DNA of 64,000 bases from a bacterium. Its GTDB lineage: Bacteria; Patescibacteriota; Saccharimonadia; Saccharimonadales; UBA4665. Positions 55,331 to 64,000 of the stretch are shown one piece after another; position 1 is the stretch's first letter; each line of letters starts with the position of its first letter. The stretch covers positions 1-64,000 of the forward strand of contig JAJZNU010000004.1 of assembly GCA_021811625.1 (NCBI GenBank), given 5' to 3'. A program made the position numbers and the translations under genes. The notes beneath the pieces were generated by a model. It saw only the letters and a list, made by a program, of their open reading frames with translations. It ran no database searches and was not told the DNA's origin.

Positions 55331-56834
55331 TGGTTTTGTCCTTATCACCATCCGGTGTTTCGCCTGATGGGTTTTGAGTACCGGCGGGTTTTTCCGTTGG
55401 GGTATCGGCAGGAGAGGGCTTTGGCTTGTCGCTGTGTTTTTTAAGTAGCTGCTCCTCAAGGTGGTCGAAATCCTTATCGTCCTTTAGAGCTCCGATTTTC
55501 TTTATAGATTCTTTAAGCCCGTTGATATCTATTGAAGTTGTGCCGCCGCCTAACAAAACCGTCTCCAGTAGTACTTCTTGTTGGATCAAACTGTGGCGCT
55601 CTTCGGGCGGCTGTTGCAAAGCTTGGTACAGCTGTTTACCAAGAGCTAAATCGGTAGAAGATTCTTTGGAGAGGCTAGAGCCGAAATGTGAAAATTCTTC
55701 GGCCTGATGGTATTTAGCCAAAGCTTGAAAAAGGTTACCGGTTAAATGTTTTTGACGAACATTTTGGGCTTGGCCGCCAACCCGGGACACCGACAAGCCA
55801 ACATTGACCGCCGGTCGAATGCCTTGCCGAAAGAGCCCCAGATCGAAAATAATCTGTCCGTCGGTAATCGACATAATACTTGTCGACAGATAAGCCGTAA
55901 TATCGTCGTTGGGAGTCACGATAACCGGTAATGCAGTCAACGTCTTACCGTTGTCTTTAAGTTTACCGGCCCTCTCTAAAAGACTAGAGTGAGCATAGAA
56001 CATGTCGCCGGGATATGAATCACGACCCGGGTCCACTTCCTGCAGGAGAGAAAGCTGCCTATATGCTTCGGCATGTGAGCTTAAATCATCGTAAATTATG
56101 ACCGTATCCTGGCCAGCGTACCAGAGGTTTTCGGCCATTGAGCAAGCCGCATAGGGTGCTAGATAGGATTGAGTCAGGGACTCGAATATATCCGCCAGGA
56201 CTACTATGGTGTGATCCATGGCTCCGGAATCTCTTAGGCCGGAAAGGAGATGCTCGATGTCGACTTTGCGTTTGCCGATCAAAACATAGATAACCACTCG
56301 TCCGGTCCCAGCCTGGTTGGCGCTCAGTTGACTTAAAAAAGTACTTTTACCTGATTTACTATCGCCTAAGATTGCGATTCGCTGGCCGAGTACGATCGGG
56401 AAAAACATATCAACCGCTGCAACTCCGCTGGCAAGCTGCTCATTCAAAGGGCTTCTCGCCATTATACCGGGTGCGGCATTAAAGATCCCCGAAGTTTGGG
56501 TGGAATGTATGGCTCCTTTACCGTCAAGCGGCTTGCCTATGGGTGAAACCACTCGGCCGATGAGACCTTTGCCGACCGGCACGCTGAGCACATCGTTTTC
56601 GACGACGGCGAGTGTACCTGGCTCGACGTGTTCAGAGTCAATGTTGAAAAGAATAACCCTATCACCGTAAGCTTCTCGGACAAGACCTCTCTGGCCGTCT
56701 TCAAAAAGCACTTCGGCGCCCAACCGGACACCTTCCAAACCCTTAACTTCGACTATAAAGCTGTTGGTTGCTACAACTTCGCCCGTCAGGTTATCGGCTT
56801 CGACCAGTTTTTGAAAATGTTGATCATCAAACAC
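55317..56834 (-). CDS. atpA: F1-like ATPase alpha subunit (divergent)
   Basis: 505 residues. P-loop GDSKSGKST (157-165) replaces the usual GDRQTGKT. The catalytic arginine finger is kept (Arg351 in NVGLSVSRVGGQAQ), as are SYPGDMFYAHSSLLERAGKL and the beta-barrel. A Pro/Asp/Lys-rich tail of about 45 residues, not typical of alpha, ends the protein. It forms the hexamer with beta. It overlaps delta by eight bases and gamma by 14. Confidence 0.9.
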
Positions 56835-57315
56835 GGCGCAAAACCTCTGGAAATTTATTGCGAGACTCTAGAATTTGGCGACGGAACGACCAATCGTAGA
56901 CGTGGCTGCCGTTTCTGATTACAATTCCTCCCAGCAAGCTGGAGTTGAATTGGAAGTTCACGAGAGTATTGGGGGCGATATTTTTACGGCACCATTCGAC
57001 AAGAGTTCTTTTGAGACTTGCGGGGGGAGGTCCAGCCAAGGTAATCGCCAGTTGCGAAGCATTATTATTAAAAGATTGTAGGGCGTCTATCAGCTCGTCC
57101 AGTGTTTGCCGGCTGAGCGGTTTTTGAGCAGCCCAATCATGAATGAGCTCCATTACCTCGGGCGTTACATCGGGACCACTGTCGGATCGGTGTTTAACTT
57201 TCAACCGTTTTTTGATATCGACATGTGAAAACCACCGGGCGTAGTCTTTTACGCCTAGCAGAAGGGTTTGTACATCCTGCTGGGTAATGACGCTATTTGG
57301 TAGCTGGAGTTTCAT
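56827..57315 (-). CDS. atpH: F1-like ATPase delta subunit
   Basis: 162 residues. The N-terminal part is helical (QQDVQTLLLGVKDYARWFSH) and the C-terminal part has the delta signature: ITLAGPPPASLKRTLVEWCR, then FNSSLLGGIVIRNGSHVYDW. Delta sits on top of alpha3beta3 and binds the stator b. The start overlaps the b-like gene by 23 bases. Assignment rests on position and the C-terminal pattern; sequence similarity is weak. Confidence 0.78.
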   Translation of the reverse strand: MKLQLPNSVITQQDVQTLLLGVKDYARWFSHVDIKKRLKVKHRSDSGPDVTPEVMELIHDWAAQKPLSRQTLDELIDALQSFNNNASQLAITLAGPPPASLKRTLVEWCRKNIAPNTLVNFQFNSSLLGGIVIRNGSHVYDWSFRRQILESRNKFPEVLRRV

Positions 57316-57919
57316 CGTTGGCCACCTCCTGTTTAAAGTCGGCTTTATGCTCCTCTAATACGGACGTCAAGTAGGGGACCTGGGCTCCGAGATCAACGTT
57401 ATGCTGTAGCGTCTCCAGAAGAAATGATGCAACGGCATCCGACAATTTTGTATCAATTTGCTGGATTAGGTGTTGTTTTTCTGCAGCCATCTCCTCTTTA
57501 AGCTTGGCTTGTAGATCAGTCTGGTGGCCAGTAATTTCAGTCTCGGCATTCTTGGAGACGGTTTCGGTTTGTTGGTGCAATTTTTCAATCTCGACGCGGT
57601 AACGCTCCATCTCTTTGTCGACTATTTCCGTACCCAGTTTTTCCAGTTGTTTGGTTAGCCGTTCTTCGGTGTCGCCGAGATCCTTTTGCATACGTACAGC
57701 GGATCGCTCCAAAGCAGTCTCAAAATTGGCCTGAGCAGTTTCCAGCAGGCGCTGTCTTACTGCTGGCGGTAGATAAGTATCATCGGCCGGATTGTGCTTG
57801 TTTACGGACTCATGTTTATCGGGACGGTAGTGAGCATAGGCATGACGCAGAGCAGTTGCGGCAATAACCCCTATAAAAAAGACATCAACGTATAGGAATA
57901 TTTGTACGAAAACCGACAT
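57293..57919 (-). CDS. atpF: F-type ATPase b-like stator subunit
   Basis: 208 residues, longer than the usual ~160. One N-terminal membrane helix (about 4-26, FVQIFLYVDVFFIGVIAATA) is followed by a long charged coiled coil (NFETALERSAVRMQKDLGDT onward to about 170), the architecture of subunit b. There is a ~30-residue polar linker after the membrane helix. It starts one base after the exported c-like protein's stop and overlaps delta. Confidence 0.8.
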   Translation of the reverse strand: MSVFVQIFLYVDVFFIGVIAATALRHAYAHYRPDKHESVNKHNPADDTYLPPAVRQRLLETAQANFETALERSAVRMQKDLGDTEERLTKQLEKLGTEIVDKEMERYRVEIEKLHQQTETVSKNAETEITGHQTDLQAKLKEEMAAEKQHLIQQIDTKLSDAVASFLLETLQHNVDLGAQVPYLTSVLEEHKADFKQEVANDETPATK

Positions 57920-57920
57920 A

Positions 57921-58736
57921 TCAAAGCTTCGTTATTATCATATAAATAGACAAGGCGGCAACAACAAGGATACCGAGGACCAGTGCAGACATTTGGATCA
58001 CTTGACGGTATATGGCCGATTGCGACAGCGGGTTACGCCCAACAGATATAATACTGCTATGAATCATTGAGTACACAATACTAGCCACTATTATAACAGT
58101 TATGATAAAAATGCCCATGCTTATTAGAATCGGTATGGTATTTACTTGTTTGCCGGCAAGGGCGTCGGATATATTCTGAATCGCGGAGGGGATCAGGGTT
58201 TTATTCGGTAGTTTGTAGAAATACGACACGCTGACTTGCACCGGTATATCACCGATCAACACGGAATGCTTTTGGCCGCTACTGTCAGTGAATGTTTCCG
58301 TACTGCTGTTACTGTTATCCAGTCCGGACTGCGCGATGCCAACTACCTTAATGTCCGAGGTTGCTTTCATACCAACCCCACTTATCGGTGAGGCGGTAAT
58401 CTCATCACCATCCGCAATGCTTCCGTTAATGTTGGATACCAGGACCTGGACTACACCGGTCGTGGCGACCTGAACTTGACTGGTCTGACCGGTTGACAAC
58501 GATAACAAAGAACTATCGCTGTTAATGACAACTCCCAAAATACCGCCCACATTTGTACTGGTGGCGGCATCTACTTCGTCAGTAGTTCCACTTTTCAAAC
58601 TCACTATCGCTCCTACCGGCAGCTGGTCGGTGGTGGTATAACCCTGAGAAATTGTGGTAATGGCGAAGGCCGCTGCGCTAGGCAGCAGAATGAGCGATAC
58701 CGCAAATGTCGACAAAAATAATCTACGACAATTCAT
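57921..58736 (-). CDS. Exported protein with c-subunit-like C-terminal hairpin, first gene of the F1-like operon
   Basis: 271 residues: signal peptide (about 1-25), a ~165-residue beta-rich domain (LPVGAIVSLKSG, VQVATTGVVQVLVSN, ISGVGMKATSDIKVVGIAQS), then two membrane helices (about 200-225 and 246-269) joined by a polar loop SVGRNPLSQSAIYRQ. The loop resembles the ARQP/GRNP loop of ATP synthase subunit c. Where c carries the ion-binding Asp/Glu, 11 residues after the loop Arg, this protein has Gly. It occupies the operon position of a and c. A TAGGTG ribosome site precedes the ATG. Homology to c is only suggested. Confidence 0.7.
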   Translation of the reverse strand: MNCRRLFLSTFAVSLILLPSAAAFAITTISQGYTTTDQLPVGAIVSLKSGTTDEVDAATSTNVGGILGVVINSDSSLLSLSTGQTSQVQVATTGVVQVLVSNINGSIADGDEITASPISGVGMKATSDIKVVGIAQSGLDNSNSSTETFTDSSGQKHSVLIGDIPVQVSVSYFYKLPNKTLIPSAIQNISDALAGKQVNTIPILISMGIFIITVIIVASIVYSMIHSSIISVGRNPLSQSAIYRQVIQMSALVLGILVVAALSIYMIITKL

Positions 58737-58869
58737 GTCTAAGCACCTAAACTGACTTTCACTAAGTGATGTTTGTGGCCGTTTTTTGTTAACATTTTGC
58801 TATTTATGCTTAGGTTACCAAGTATAACATACACCTAAGGAGTTATATTTGTAAGTATAGTGGCGGTGC

Positions 58870-58875
58870 TATAAT
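58870..58875 (+). promoter_or_regulatory. -10 box of the mini-prepilin gene
   Basis: TATAAT with a TTGTAA-like -35 about 15-16 bases upstream. It lies in the divergent region between the F1-like operon and the prepilin gene. Confidence 0.5.
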
Positions 58876-58901
58876 GAGACATATCAGTAATCGGGGGTGA
58901 T

Positions 58902-59000
58902 ATGCGCAGCAATCACGATGGTTTTACTCTACTGGAACTCCTGGTTGTTATCGTCTGTGTCGGCATCTTAGTGGCACTCATTTTTACCTTCCGCCACTGA
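58902..59000 (+). CDS. 32-aa prepilin-like protein (type IV pilin N-terminus only)
   Basis: A -10 box, a GGGGGTG ribosome site four bases before the ATG and a TGA at 58998-59000 frame a 32-codon gene. The product has a short basic leader, the prepilin peptidase site and helix G-FTLLELLVVI with the conserved Glu at +5, then VCVGILVALIFTFRH. No pilin head follows before the next gene. Either a minimal membrane pseudopilin, perhaps an assembly primer, or a truncated pilin; the intact control signals favour a real gene. Confidence 0.65.
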   Translation: MRSNHDGFTLLELLVVIVCVGILVALIFTFRH

Positions 59001-59074
59001 CCGCCGGAATGATCCATGAAACAATTTTTTTGTTTTTGTAACGCAGTCGCTTATGAATTTCTTTAACCCTACAG

Positions 59075-59818
59075 TCATAAACCATGATCCAAACTACTGT
59101 AAAAGTTTAAATTGCATGCGTGATCAACGTCCAGTGCCGTGGTGTATTGGGTTATCCACGGCATACTAGCGCCGAATCCTGTGTTCCGGCAGGCATCCAG
59201 CGCTGGAGCTAGGCTGTAACCACCGGTGGCTTCCCATGTCGGCAGGTTTATACGCCAGTCGCCAACGATAGCGGTCCATTGGGTAGGGTAAGAGTACAGG
59301 CCTACGATGGCGAGGAAGACATTCTGATGGATGGCATCGATAGCACCCTCCAGCGAGGCGCGGTTAGCAAATGTATTAGTTGTCCAGCTGTTATCGGCCT
59401 CAACGTCCAACCACCATAGTGGACTGTGTATGCCTTGGGAGTCGGCATAACGTATGCTATAGGCAGTGGCGGTGTATCCGTAGTTATAAGCCCGACAGAG
59501 TTTGTCGCTGGCCCTACAGTGCCTAGGCCCATTGTCACGCCGCTTACCATAGACAATACCTGGATATCCGGTATTGGCATACAGGGCAACGTGTCCGAAC
59601 CAACTTGCTTCCTTATCGAGACACGGATTCATCCGGAAGTCCAGGCCGCCGTTTACGCCAACTATTGCCCAAATTGAGTTCGGGGGAGGCCGCACTCCAC
59701 AATTTGGCCATGAAACGTCATATATTGTTTGGTCATTAGTTGGAGGGGTCATAAAAACACTTAATGCTGCCGCGGAGCTAAGCAAAAGTACGACTATTAG
59801 CGCAACCAGACGACCCAT
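59075..59818 (-). CDS. Secreted glycoside-hydrolase-like protein (TIM-barrel, GH25/DUF1906 style)
   Basis: 247 residues: signal peptide (about 1-20), then YDVSWPNCGVRPPPNSIWAI, VNGGLDFRMNPCLDKEASWF, SPLWWLDVEADNSW and GLYSYPTQWTAIVGDW. The DVS opening strand and the WLDVEAD strand with acids resemble GH25-type lysozymes and DUF1906 glycosidase-like proteins. Several Cys (CG, C L, CRASDKLC, DAC, HAC) suggest disulfides. It may cut peptidoglycan outside the cell; catalysis is unproven. Confidence 0.7.
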   Translation of the reverse strand: MGRLVALIVVLLLSSAAALSVFMTPPTNDQTIYDVSWPNCGVRPPPNSIWAIVGVNGGLDFRMNPCLDKEASWFGHVALYANTGYPGIVYGKRRDNGPRHCRASDKLCRAYNYGYTATAYSIRYADSQGIHSPLWWLDVEADNSWTTNTFANRASLEGAIDAIHQNVFLAIVGLYSYPTQWTAIVGDWRINLPTWEATGGYSLAPALDACRNTGFGASMPWITQYTTALDVDHACNLNFYSSLDHGL

Positions 59819-59824
59819 GCCGTC

Positions 59825-59830
59825 ATTATA
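59825..59830 (-). promoter_or_regulatory. -10 box of the glycosidase-like gene
   Basis: Minus-strand TATAAT ends six bases before ATG 59818, the leaderless pattern seen repeatedly here. Confidence 0.55.
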
Positions 59831-59893
59831 ACGCCGTAAATAGTCCGGGTTTATTAAACTAAACTCCCTCCGTCACAAAGATTCGATGCTTGC

Positions 59894-59899
59894 TATACT
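59894..59899 (+). promoter_or_regulatory. Extended -10 box of polA
   Basis: TGCTATACT (TG-n-TATACT) ends nine bases before ATG 59909; no ribosome site is seen. Confidence 0.55.
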
Positions 59900-59908
59900 T
59901 ATAGTTAG

Positions 59909-62560
59909 ATGTCTGGGGACGAACGGCCGAAGAGATTTGTAATTATTGACGGAAAGTCGGTTTTTTACCGAGGTTATTATGCTATGCCAAACTTAAACGC
60001 TCCCGATGGAACTCCGACCGGCGGGGTTTTTGGTTTTGCCGTTATGGCACTGGAGGTTATTAAGCGTCTTAAACCGGATTATGTAGCCGTTGCCTGGGAT
60101 AAGCCGAAAACCAATATTAGACGTCGAATTGAACTTTATCCGGAATATAAAGCAGGTCGCAAACCGGCGCCAGCCGACTTTTATGTCCAAATTCCGATTC
60201 TGCATGAGCTTCTCGATGCCTTCGGTTGGCCACTTTACGAATTGGACGACTATGAAGCCGATGACATCATGGGCACATTAGCTAAGCAGGCTCACGAAAA
60301 AGGGATTGAGACTCTCTTAATCACATCTGATTTGGACGCACTACAAGTCGTCGGTCCACTGACTAAGGTATACATTCTAAAAACCGGGCTCAGCAATATA
60401 GAGCTTTATAGTCCGGCGAGCTTCGAAGCCAAATACGGGTTAAAGGTTGATCAGTTCTTAGATCTAAAAGCTCTTAAGGGCGATAGTTCGGACAATATTC
60501 CTGGAGTTCCGGGTATTGGCGAAAAGACTGCCACCGATTTATTAAAGCAGTTCAAGACACTCGATGGCATCTACGATAATCTAGGACTAATCAAGGATTC
60601 TCTAAGGAGAAAGTTGGAGGCCGGTAAGGACTTAGCGATTCTGAGCAAAAAACTGGGGGCCATATGGCTTGATGCCCCTATACAGCTTAATTTGAATGAA
60701 GTTGACGGCAGCAAGGTCCAACCGGAAAAAGTTCTAGAGCTACTTGAAAAATTAGGTTTTAAGTCATTGGTGCGTCAATTACCGGAAGTAATGCAGGTGG
60801 CGCTGGACAATCACAGAGTATCTAAAGGGGATAGTACGCCTAAGGTTCTTCCGAAGCGCGTATTGATCGACAGCGACGATAAACTAAAAGCGCTGAAGTT
60901 ACAGGACTTGGACTATCTATTTGTTTACAGTCGGGCATTGGGGGCGCATGGACTGAATCCGGAAATAATAGCCCTTGCCAGCCTAAAAGAAGTCTACGTC
61001 CTGCAGCTTACAAAACTAAACCGGAATGTAGTTAGATCTAAACTTGAGTCGGTTAAATCTGTGGTAGGATACGATGTCAAGAGTACGCTCGAAGTCTTTC
61101 TGCAATTAGGTGTTTTGATGCCTGACGTTACCCATGATATTCAGGTTGGAGCGTTCTTGCTGAACCCCTTGAGGCGCGATCGCACCCTCGGCGAGCTGGC
61201 TGCTAGTGATCTGGATCTCAGTGAAAAGTTGTTCGACAACCTGGCTCCCGACGAGCTACTGGATAGGTTGCCGCAGATCATGAGTGCAATAAAAGAGCTG
61301 TATGAGCTCCAGATCAAAGAGCTCAACAAACATAATAGGCTCAACAAACTGGCTAAAGATATCGATTGGCAGATTATCCCCGTACTCGCCAAGATGGAAT
61401 ATATCGGTATCGAGCTTGACGTCGGTTATCTCAAAAAAATGGCCGGCCGAGTAGATGATGCCATTAGTGATATAGCTCAGCAAATCTACGGTTATGCTGA
61501 CAAGGAGTTTAACATATCGAGCCCTTCGCAACTCGCGGAAGTATTGTTCGTGGATATGAATTTGTCCAGAGAAGGTATCAAAAAAGGCAAGAGCGGCTAT
61601 TCGACAGCAGCCAGTGAACTCGACAAACTCCGCGGCAGTCATCCGATCATCGACTTAATTAGCGGGTACAGGGAAGTGACCAAGCTTAAGAATACCTACA
61701 TCGACACCTTGCCTAAACTTGTTGACAGCAAATCCCGTCTTCATACGACATTTAATCTAACTATCGCTCAAACCGGACGCCTTAGCAGCACCGATCCCAA
61801 CCTCCAGAATATCCCGGTTCGCACTGATCTTGGTAAGGAAATCCGGACAGCTTTTGTAGCCGGCAAAGGACGTCGGCTGGTTAGTGCCGACTACAGCCAG
61901 TTTGAACTGAGAATAGCGGCCTACCTGGCTGGCGACGATAATCTTATTGAACAGTTTAACCAAGGGATAGACGTCCACGCCGCTACGGCCGCCGAGATAT
62001 ACAACCGGGATCCTGACGACGTTACTAAAAATATGCGGCGCGAAGCTAAAGTAGTCAATTTTGGCGTTATGTATGGACTTAGCGCCCACGGCCTCGTAGC
62101 CGCCACCGGAATGAGCTACGAGCAAGCTCAGAAGTTTATTAAAAGGTATTTTGAAGTTAGACCAAAATTACTCAGCTATATTGAGTCGATAAAGGAGAGA
62201 GCCAGGAGCGAGGGATATGTCGAAACATTATTTGGACGCCGCCGGCCAACTCCTGACGTACATTCCGCCAATTTTGCGGTTAGGGAAGCTGCTATGCGCG
62301 CGGCAGTAAACATGCCCTTCCAGGGAACGGCCGCTGACATTATGAAGATGGCTATGATCGGTGTCGACAAGAAATTAGAAAAGCAGTTTCCAGCATCCAA
62401 TATTTTGCTACAGATTCACGATTCCTTGATAGTCGAGTGTGACGAAAGGGATGTTCACGCTGTTTCCAATCTTGTTAAGGAAAGCATGGAGGGAGCTGTT
62501 AAGTTGAAGGTAAAACTCACTGTCGACGTCTCCACTGGTCAGAACTGGGGCGAATTGTAA
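59909..62560 (+). CDS. polA: DNA polymerase I
   Basis: 883 residues in three parts. The N-terminal 5'-3' exonuclease has the acidic sites (YEADDIMGTLA, ITSDLDALQVV, GDSSDNIPGVPGIGEKTA). The middle 3'-5' exonuclease-like domain lacks the first DxE motif, so proofreading is probably absent. In the polymerase domain, motif A is ADYSQFELR (Asp661; usually SQIE), motif B is RREAKVVNFGVMYG and motif C is IHDSLI (Asp838; usually HDE). It removes Okazaki primers and repairs gaps. Confidence 0.96.
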   Translation: MSGDERPKRFVIIDGKSVFYRGYYAMPNLNAPDGTPTGGVFGFAVMALEVIKRLKPDYVAVAWDKPKTNIRRRIELYPEYKAGRKPAPADFYVQIPILHELLDAFGWPLYELDDYEADDIMGTLAKQAHEKGIETLLITSDLDALQVVGPLTKVYILKTGLSNIELYSPASFEAKYGLKVDQFLDLKALKGDSSDNIPGVPGIGEKTATDLLKQFKTLDGIYDNLGLIKDSLRRKLEAGKDLAILSKKLGAIWLDAPIQLNLNEVDGSKVQPEKVLELLEKLGFKSLVRQLPEVMQVALDNHRVSKGDSTPKVLPKRVLIDSDDKLKALKLQDLDYLFVYSRALGAHGLNPEIIALASLKEVYVLQLTKLNRNVVRSKLESVKSVVGYDVKSTLEVFLQLGVLMPDVTHDIQVGAFLLNPLRRDRTLGELAASDLDLSEKLFDNLAPDELLDRLPQIMSAIKELYELQIKELNKHNRLNKLAKDIDWQIIPVLAKMEYIGIELDVGYLKKMAGRVDDAISDIAQQIYGYADKEFNISSPSQLAEVLFVDMNLSREGIKKGKSGYSTAASELDKLRGSHPIIDLISGYREVTKLKNTYIDTLPKLVDSKSRLHTTFNLTIAQTGRLSSTDPNLQNIPVRTDLGKEIRTAFVAGKGRRLVSADYSQFELRIAAYLAGDDNLIEQFNQGIDVHAATAAEIYNRDPDDVTKNMRREAKVVNFGVMYGLSAHGLVAATGMSYEQAQKFIKRYFEVRPKLLSYIESIKERARSEGYVETLFGRRRPTPDVHSANFAVREAAMRAAVNMPFQGTAADIMKMAMIGVDKKLEKQFPASNILLQIHDSLIVECDERDVHAVSNLVKESMEGAVKLKVKLTVDVSTGQNWGEL

Positions 62561-62615
62561 ATCACCCGGCCCTAAAAGGCACTTTCTTACGTTCGGAGTT
62601 AACGGCATGACGGGT

Positions 62616-62621
62616 TATAAT
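62616..62621 (+). promoter_or_regulatory. -10 box of the aldo/keto reductase gene
   Basis: TATAAT with a weak TTCGGA -35 18 bases upstream. The gene start is 67 bases further on, so this mRNA has a leader, unlike many others here. Confidence 0.4.
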
Positions 62622-62688
62622 TAATGCAAGTAAATATATTAGTCCCGGCTTAACATCGTAGAAGTCTCGAGATGGAAGGAGGTGAAAA

Positions 62689-63507
62689 TTGAAGATGCCG
62701 CATCTATTGCTCAATAACGGCGTAAGCATTCCTCAAATAGGATTTGGTTTATGGAGAAACACCGATGAGCAGGAGTGTAAAAATTCAATTAAATGGGCGC
62801 TCACAACCGGTTACCGTCATTTTGACGATGCGCAAGTATATGACAATGAGCAGCATCTGGGCGCGGCTATAAAGGAAAGTGCAGTTCCGCGCAGCGATTT
62901 GTTTATTACAACCAAGATCTCTCGTGCAAATATGTGGGGAACAGAAGTCATACCATCTTTTCGAGAGTCATTAAAAAAATTGCAGATGGACTACGTTGAC
63001 CTTCTATTGCTTCATTTCCCCGTCACCGAGTGTCGCGACATGTCATGGCGCCGTTTAGAAGAGATATACAAAGCTGGTGAAGCTAAAGCCATCGGCGTCA
63101 GTAATTATACCGTCAAACATCTACAACAAATGAAGGCTAAATTCAAAGTAACGCCGGCCGTCAACCAGGTCGAAATGAGCATAGCCTTACAGCAGCCCGA
63201 ACTAGTAGAGTACTGTCGCAAGGAGGGCATAATAGTTGAAGCCTATACCCCTTTGGCTGAGGGAGTGTTCCTAAAAAATCCAATAATTGAACAAATTGCC
63301 AAAAAATATGACAAAACAACCGCCCAAGTTATGTTGAGGTGGTGTATCGATTACGGTGTCGTAGTGCTTACTAAGTCCAGTAACAAGGAGAGGATCAAAG
63401 AGAACTTCGATATCTTTGATTTTAAATTAGACAATTCCGACATGAGTAAATTACGGACCCTTGATAGCGGTTTTCGAACCAATTGGGACCCGACCTATAT
63501 AGCGTAG
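62689..63507 (+). CDS. Aldo/keto reductase
   Basis: 272 residues, an NADPH-dependent TIM-barrel reductase of carbonyl compounds. It starts (M)KMPHLLLNNGVSIPQIGFGL. The catalytic tetrad is present: Asp in HFDDAQVYDNE with Tyr55-equivalent YDN, Lys in ITTKISR and His in LLLLHFPV. The cofactor region is VLTKSSNKERIKEN. TTG 62689 is chosen because AAGGAGGTG ends four bases before it; ATG 62695 is the alternative. The substrate is unknown. Confidence 0.92.
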   Translation: MKMPHLLLNNGVSIPQIGFGLWRNTDEQECKNSIKWALTTGYRHFDDAQVYDNEQHLGAAIKESAVPRSDLFITTKISRANMWGTEVIPSFRESLKKLQMDYVDLLLLHFPVTECRDMSWRRLEEIYKAGEAKAIGVSNYTVKHLQQMKAKFKVTPAVNQVEMSIALQQPELVEYCRKEGIIVEAYTPLAEGVFLKNPIIEQIAKKYDKTTAQVMLRWCIDYGVVVLTKSSNKERIKENFDIFDFKLDNSDMSKLRTLDSGFRTNWDPTYIA

Positions 63508-63540
63508 GGTTAGAGGCTTTCTTCCGGTTACTTCGGCGCG

Positions 63541-63561
63541 GTTTAGCGGGAGATGCTAAAC
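63541..63561. other. Perfect 7-bp hairpin between reductase genes
   Basis: GTTTAGC-N7-GCTAAAC, followed by TTAATATACT, a possible -10 for the next gene. It may terminate the upstream gene weakly or serve as an operator. Confidence 0.4.
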
Positions 63562-63601
63562 TTAATATACTGTCTCTACACCACAAGGGGGAATTGTATC
63601 G

Positions 63602-64000
63602 ATGATTGTCTGTTTGATGGCGGCCGTAAGCATGGATGGGTATATTGCCGATAAAACCGGTAAAAACGATTGGGCTAAGGACGCTGAACTATTCAAAAAA
63701 ACTCTCAAGGAATATGACACCGTAGTCATCGGAAACCGGACCTTTGAACAAAACATAGGGATGATTTATCCGTTTAAAGGTGTTCATAATCTGGTTTTGA
63801 GCCACGATAATAAGAAATCGAACAAGGGAGAAGTTCAATACGTTAGTTCGGTGGACGAGGCCCTGAAAACCGCTAAAATTCTTGGATCGAGGCGACTCCT
63901 TGTTGCTGGCGGTAGCCGCACTAACGAGGCTTTCTCAGAAGCCGGCGTACTAAATAGACTAATTTTAGACATCCATCCCACCAAGATAGGTGGCGGGTTG
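63602..64000 (+). CDS. Dihydrofolate reductase/RibD C-terminal family protein (3' end outside window)
   Basis: ATG 63602 follows an AAGGGGGA ribosome site. The 133 visible residues begin MIVCLMAAVSMDGYIADKTG, continue with VVIGNRTFEQNIG (NADPH-binding turn), LLVAGGSRTNEAF and LILDIHPTKIGGG. This matches the DHFR-like family related to the RibD reductase domain, which reduces pterin- or riboflavin-like compounds. It is truncated by the window edge; no frameshift. Confidence 0.88.
   Translation, partial: MIVCLMAAVSMDGYIADKTGKNDWAKDAELFKKTLKEYDTVVIGNRTFEQNIGMIYPFKGVHNLVLSHDNKKSNKGEVQYVSSVDEALKTAKILGSRRLLVAGGSRTNEAFSEAGVLNRLILDIHPTKIGGGL

Noticed and set aside
55331..55459. 43-residue extension of the gamma subunit
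   Set aside because: It reads the alpha tail out of frame; the ATG at 55330 has a ribosome site and family-like sequence.

Overview
The window looks like a chromosome segment of a Patescibacteria/CPR bacterium, most likely Saccharibacteria (TM7). The reasons are the mix of essential genes with a large surface-protein island, UGA used as an ordinary stop, class E sortase-type biology, many start codons sitting 6-11 bases behind a -10 box (apparently leaderless), and several housekeeping proteins lacking residues that most bacteria keep. Taxonomy is inferred from gene content; no rRNA operon is present.

Layout. 1-2.2 kb: end of a minus-strand gene, two tiny ORFs and a complete IS1634-type element (554-2121) flanked by a 62-bp direct repeat. 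2.2-9.6 kb: tRNA-Arg(UCG), a class E-like sortase facing a 63-residue protein with an LANTG sorting signal, a two-component system behind a PGI/PMI-family isomerase, large uncharacterised proteins, a frameshifted Cys-rich gene, tRNA-Arg(GCG) and tRNA-Ser(CGA). 9.7-11.05 kb: a second insertion element with a DDE integrase. 11.1-34.5 kb: mostly housekeeping genes: HIT protein, XRE-HAD fusion, valS, tsaD, a Mur ligase, an amidinotransferase-fold enzyme, groES-groEL under two CIRCE operators, argS, mscL, msrB, HxlR regulator with FMN reductase, orn, dnaG (zinc ligands lost), rpoD and a MarP-like membrane protease.

34.5-51.6 kb: a minus-strand island of exported proteins. It holds a 2535-residue kelch/Gly-rich/DUF2341/LamG protein, a 1039-residue protein with carbohydrate-binding-like modules, a PKD protein, a DUF916 (WxL-interacting type) protein and three proteins sharing a WxL-like C-terminal domain in which the signature ends in a Tyr/Cys motif instead of WxL. 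A beta-repeat membrane-anchored protein is transcribed divergently.

52.8-58.7 kb: a seven-gene operon encoding F1-like subunits (alpha, beta, gamma, delta, a helix-less epsilon) and a b-like stalk, but no recognisable a or c subunit. In their place is an exported protein ending in a c-like hairpin without the ion-binding acid. This is the most unusual system in the window. I propose an F1-like motor with a non-standard membrane part, next to a large surface apparatus. The parallel is the F1-like/X0 ATPases of Mollicutes, but that link is inference. 58.9-64 kb: a 32-residue prepilin-like gene, a secreted glycosidase-like protein, polA, an aldo/keto reductase and the start of a DHFR/RibD-type reductase.
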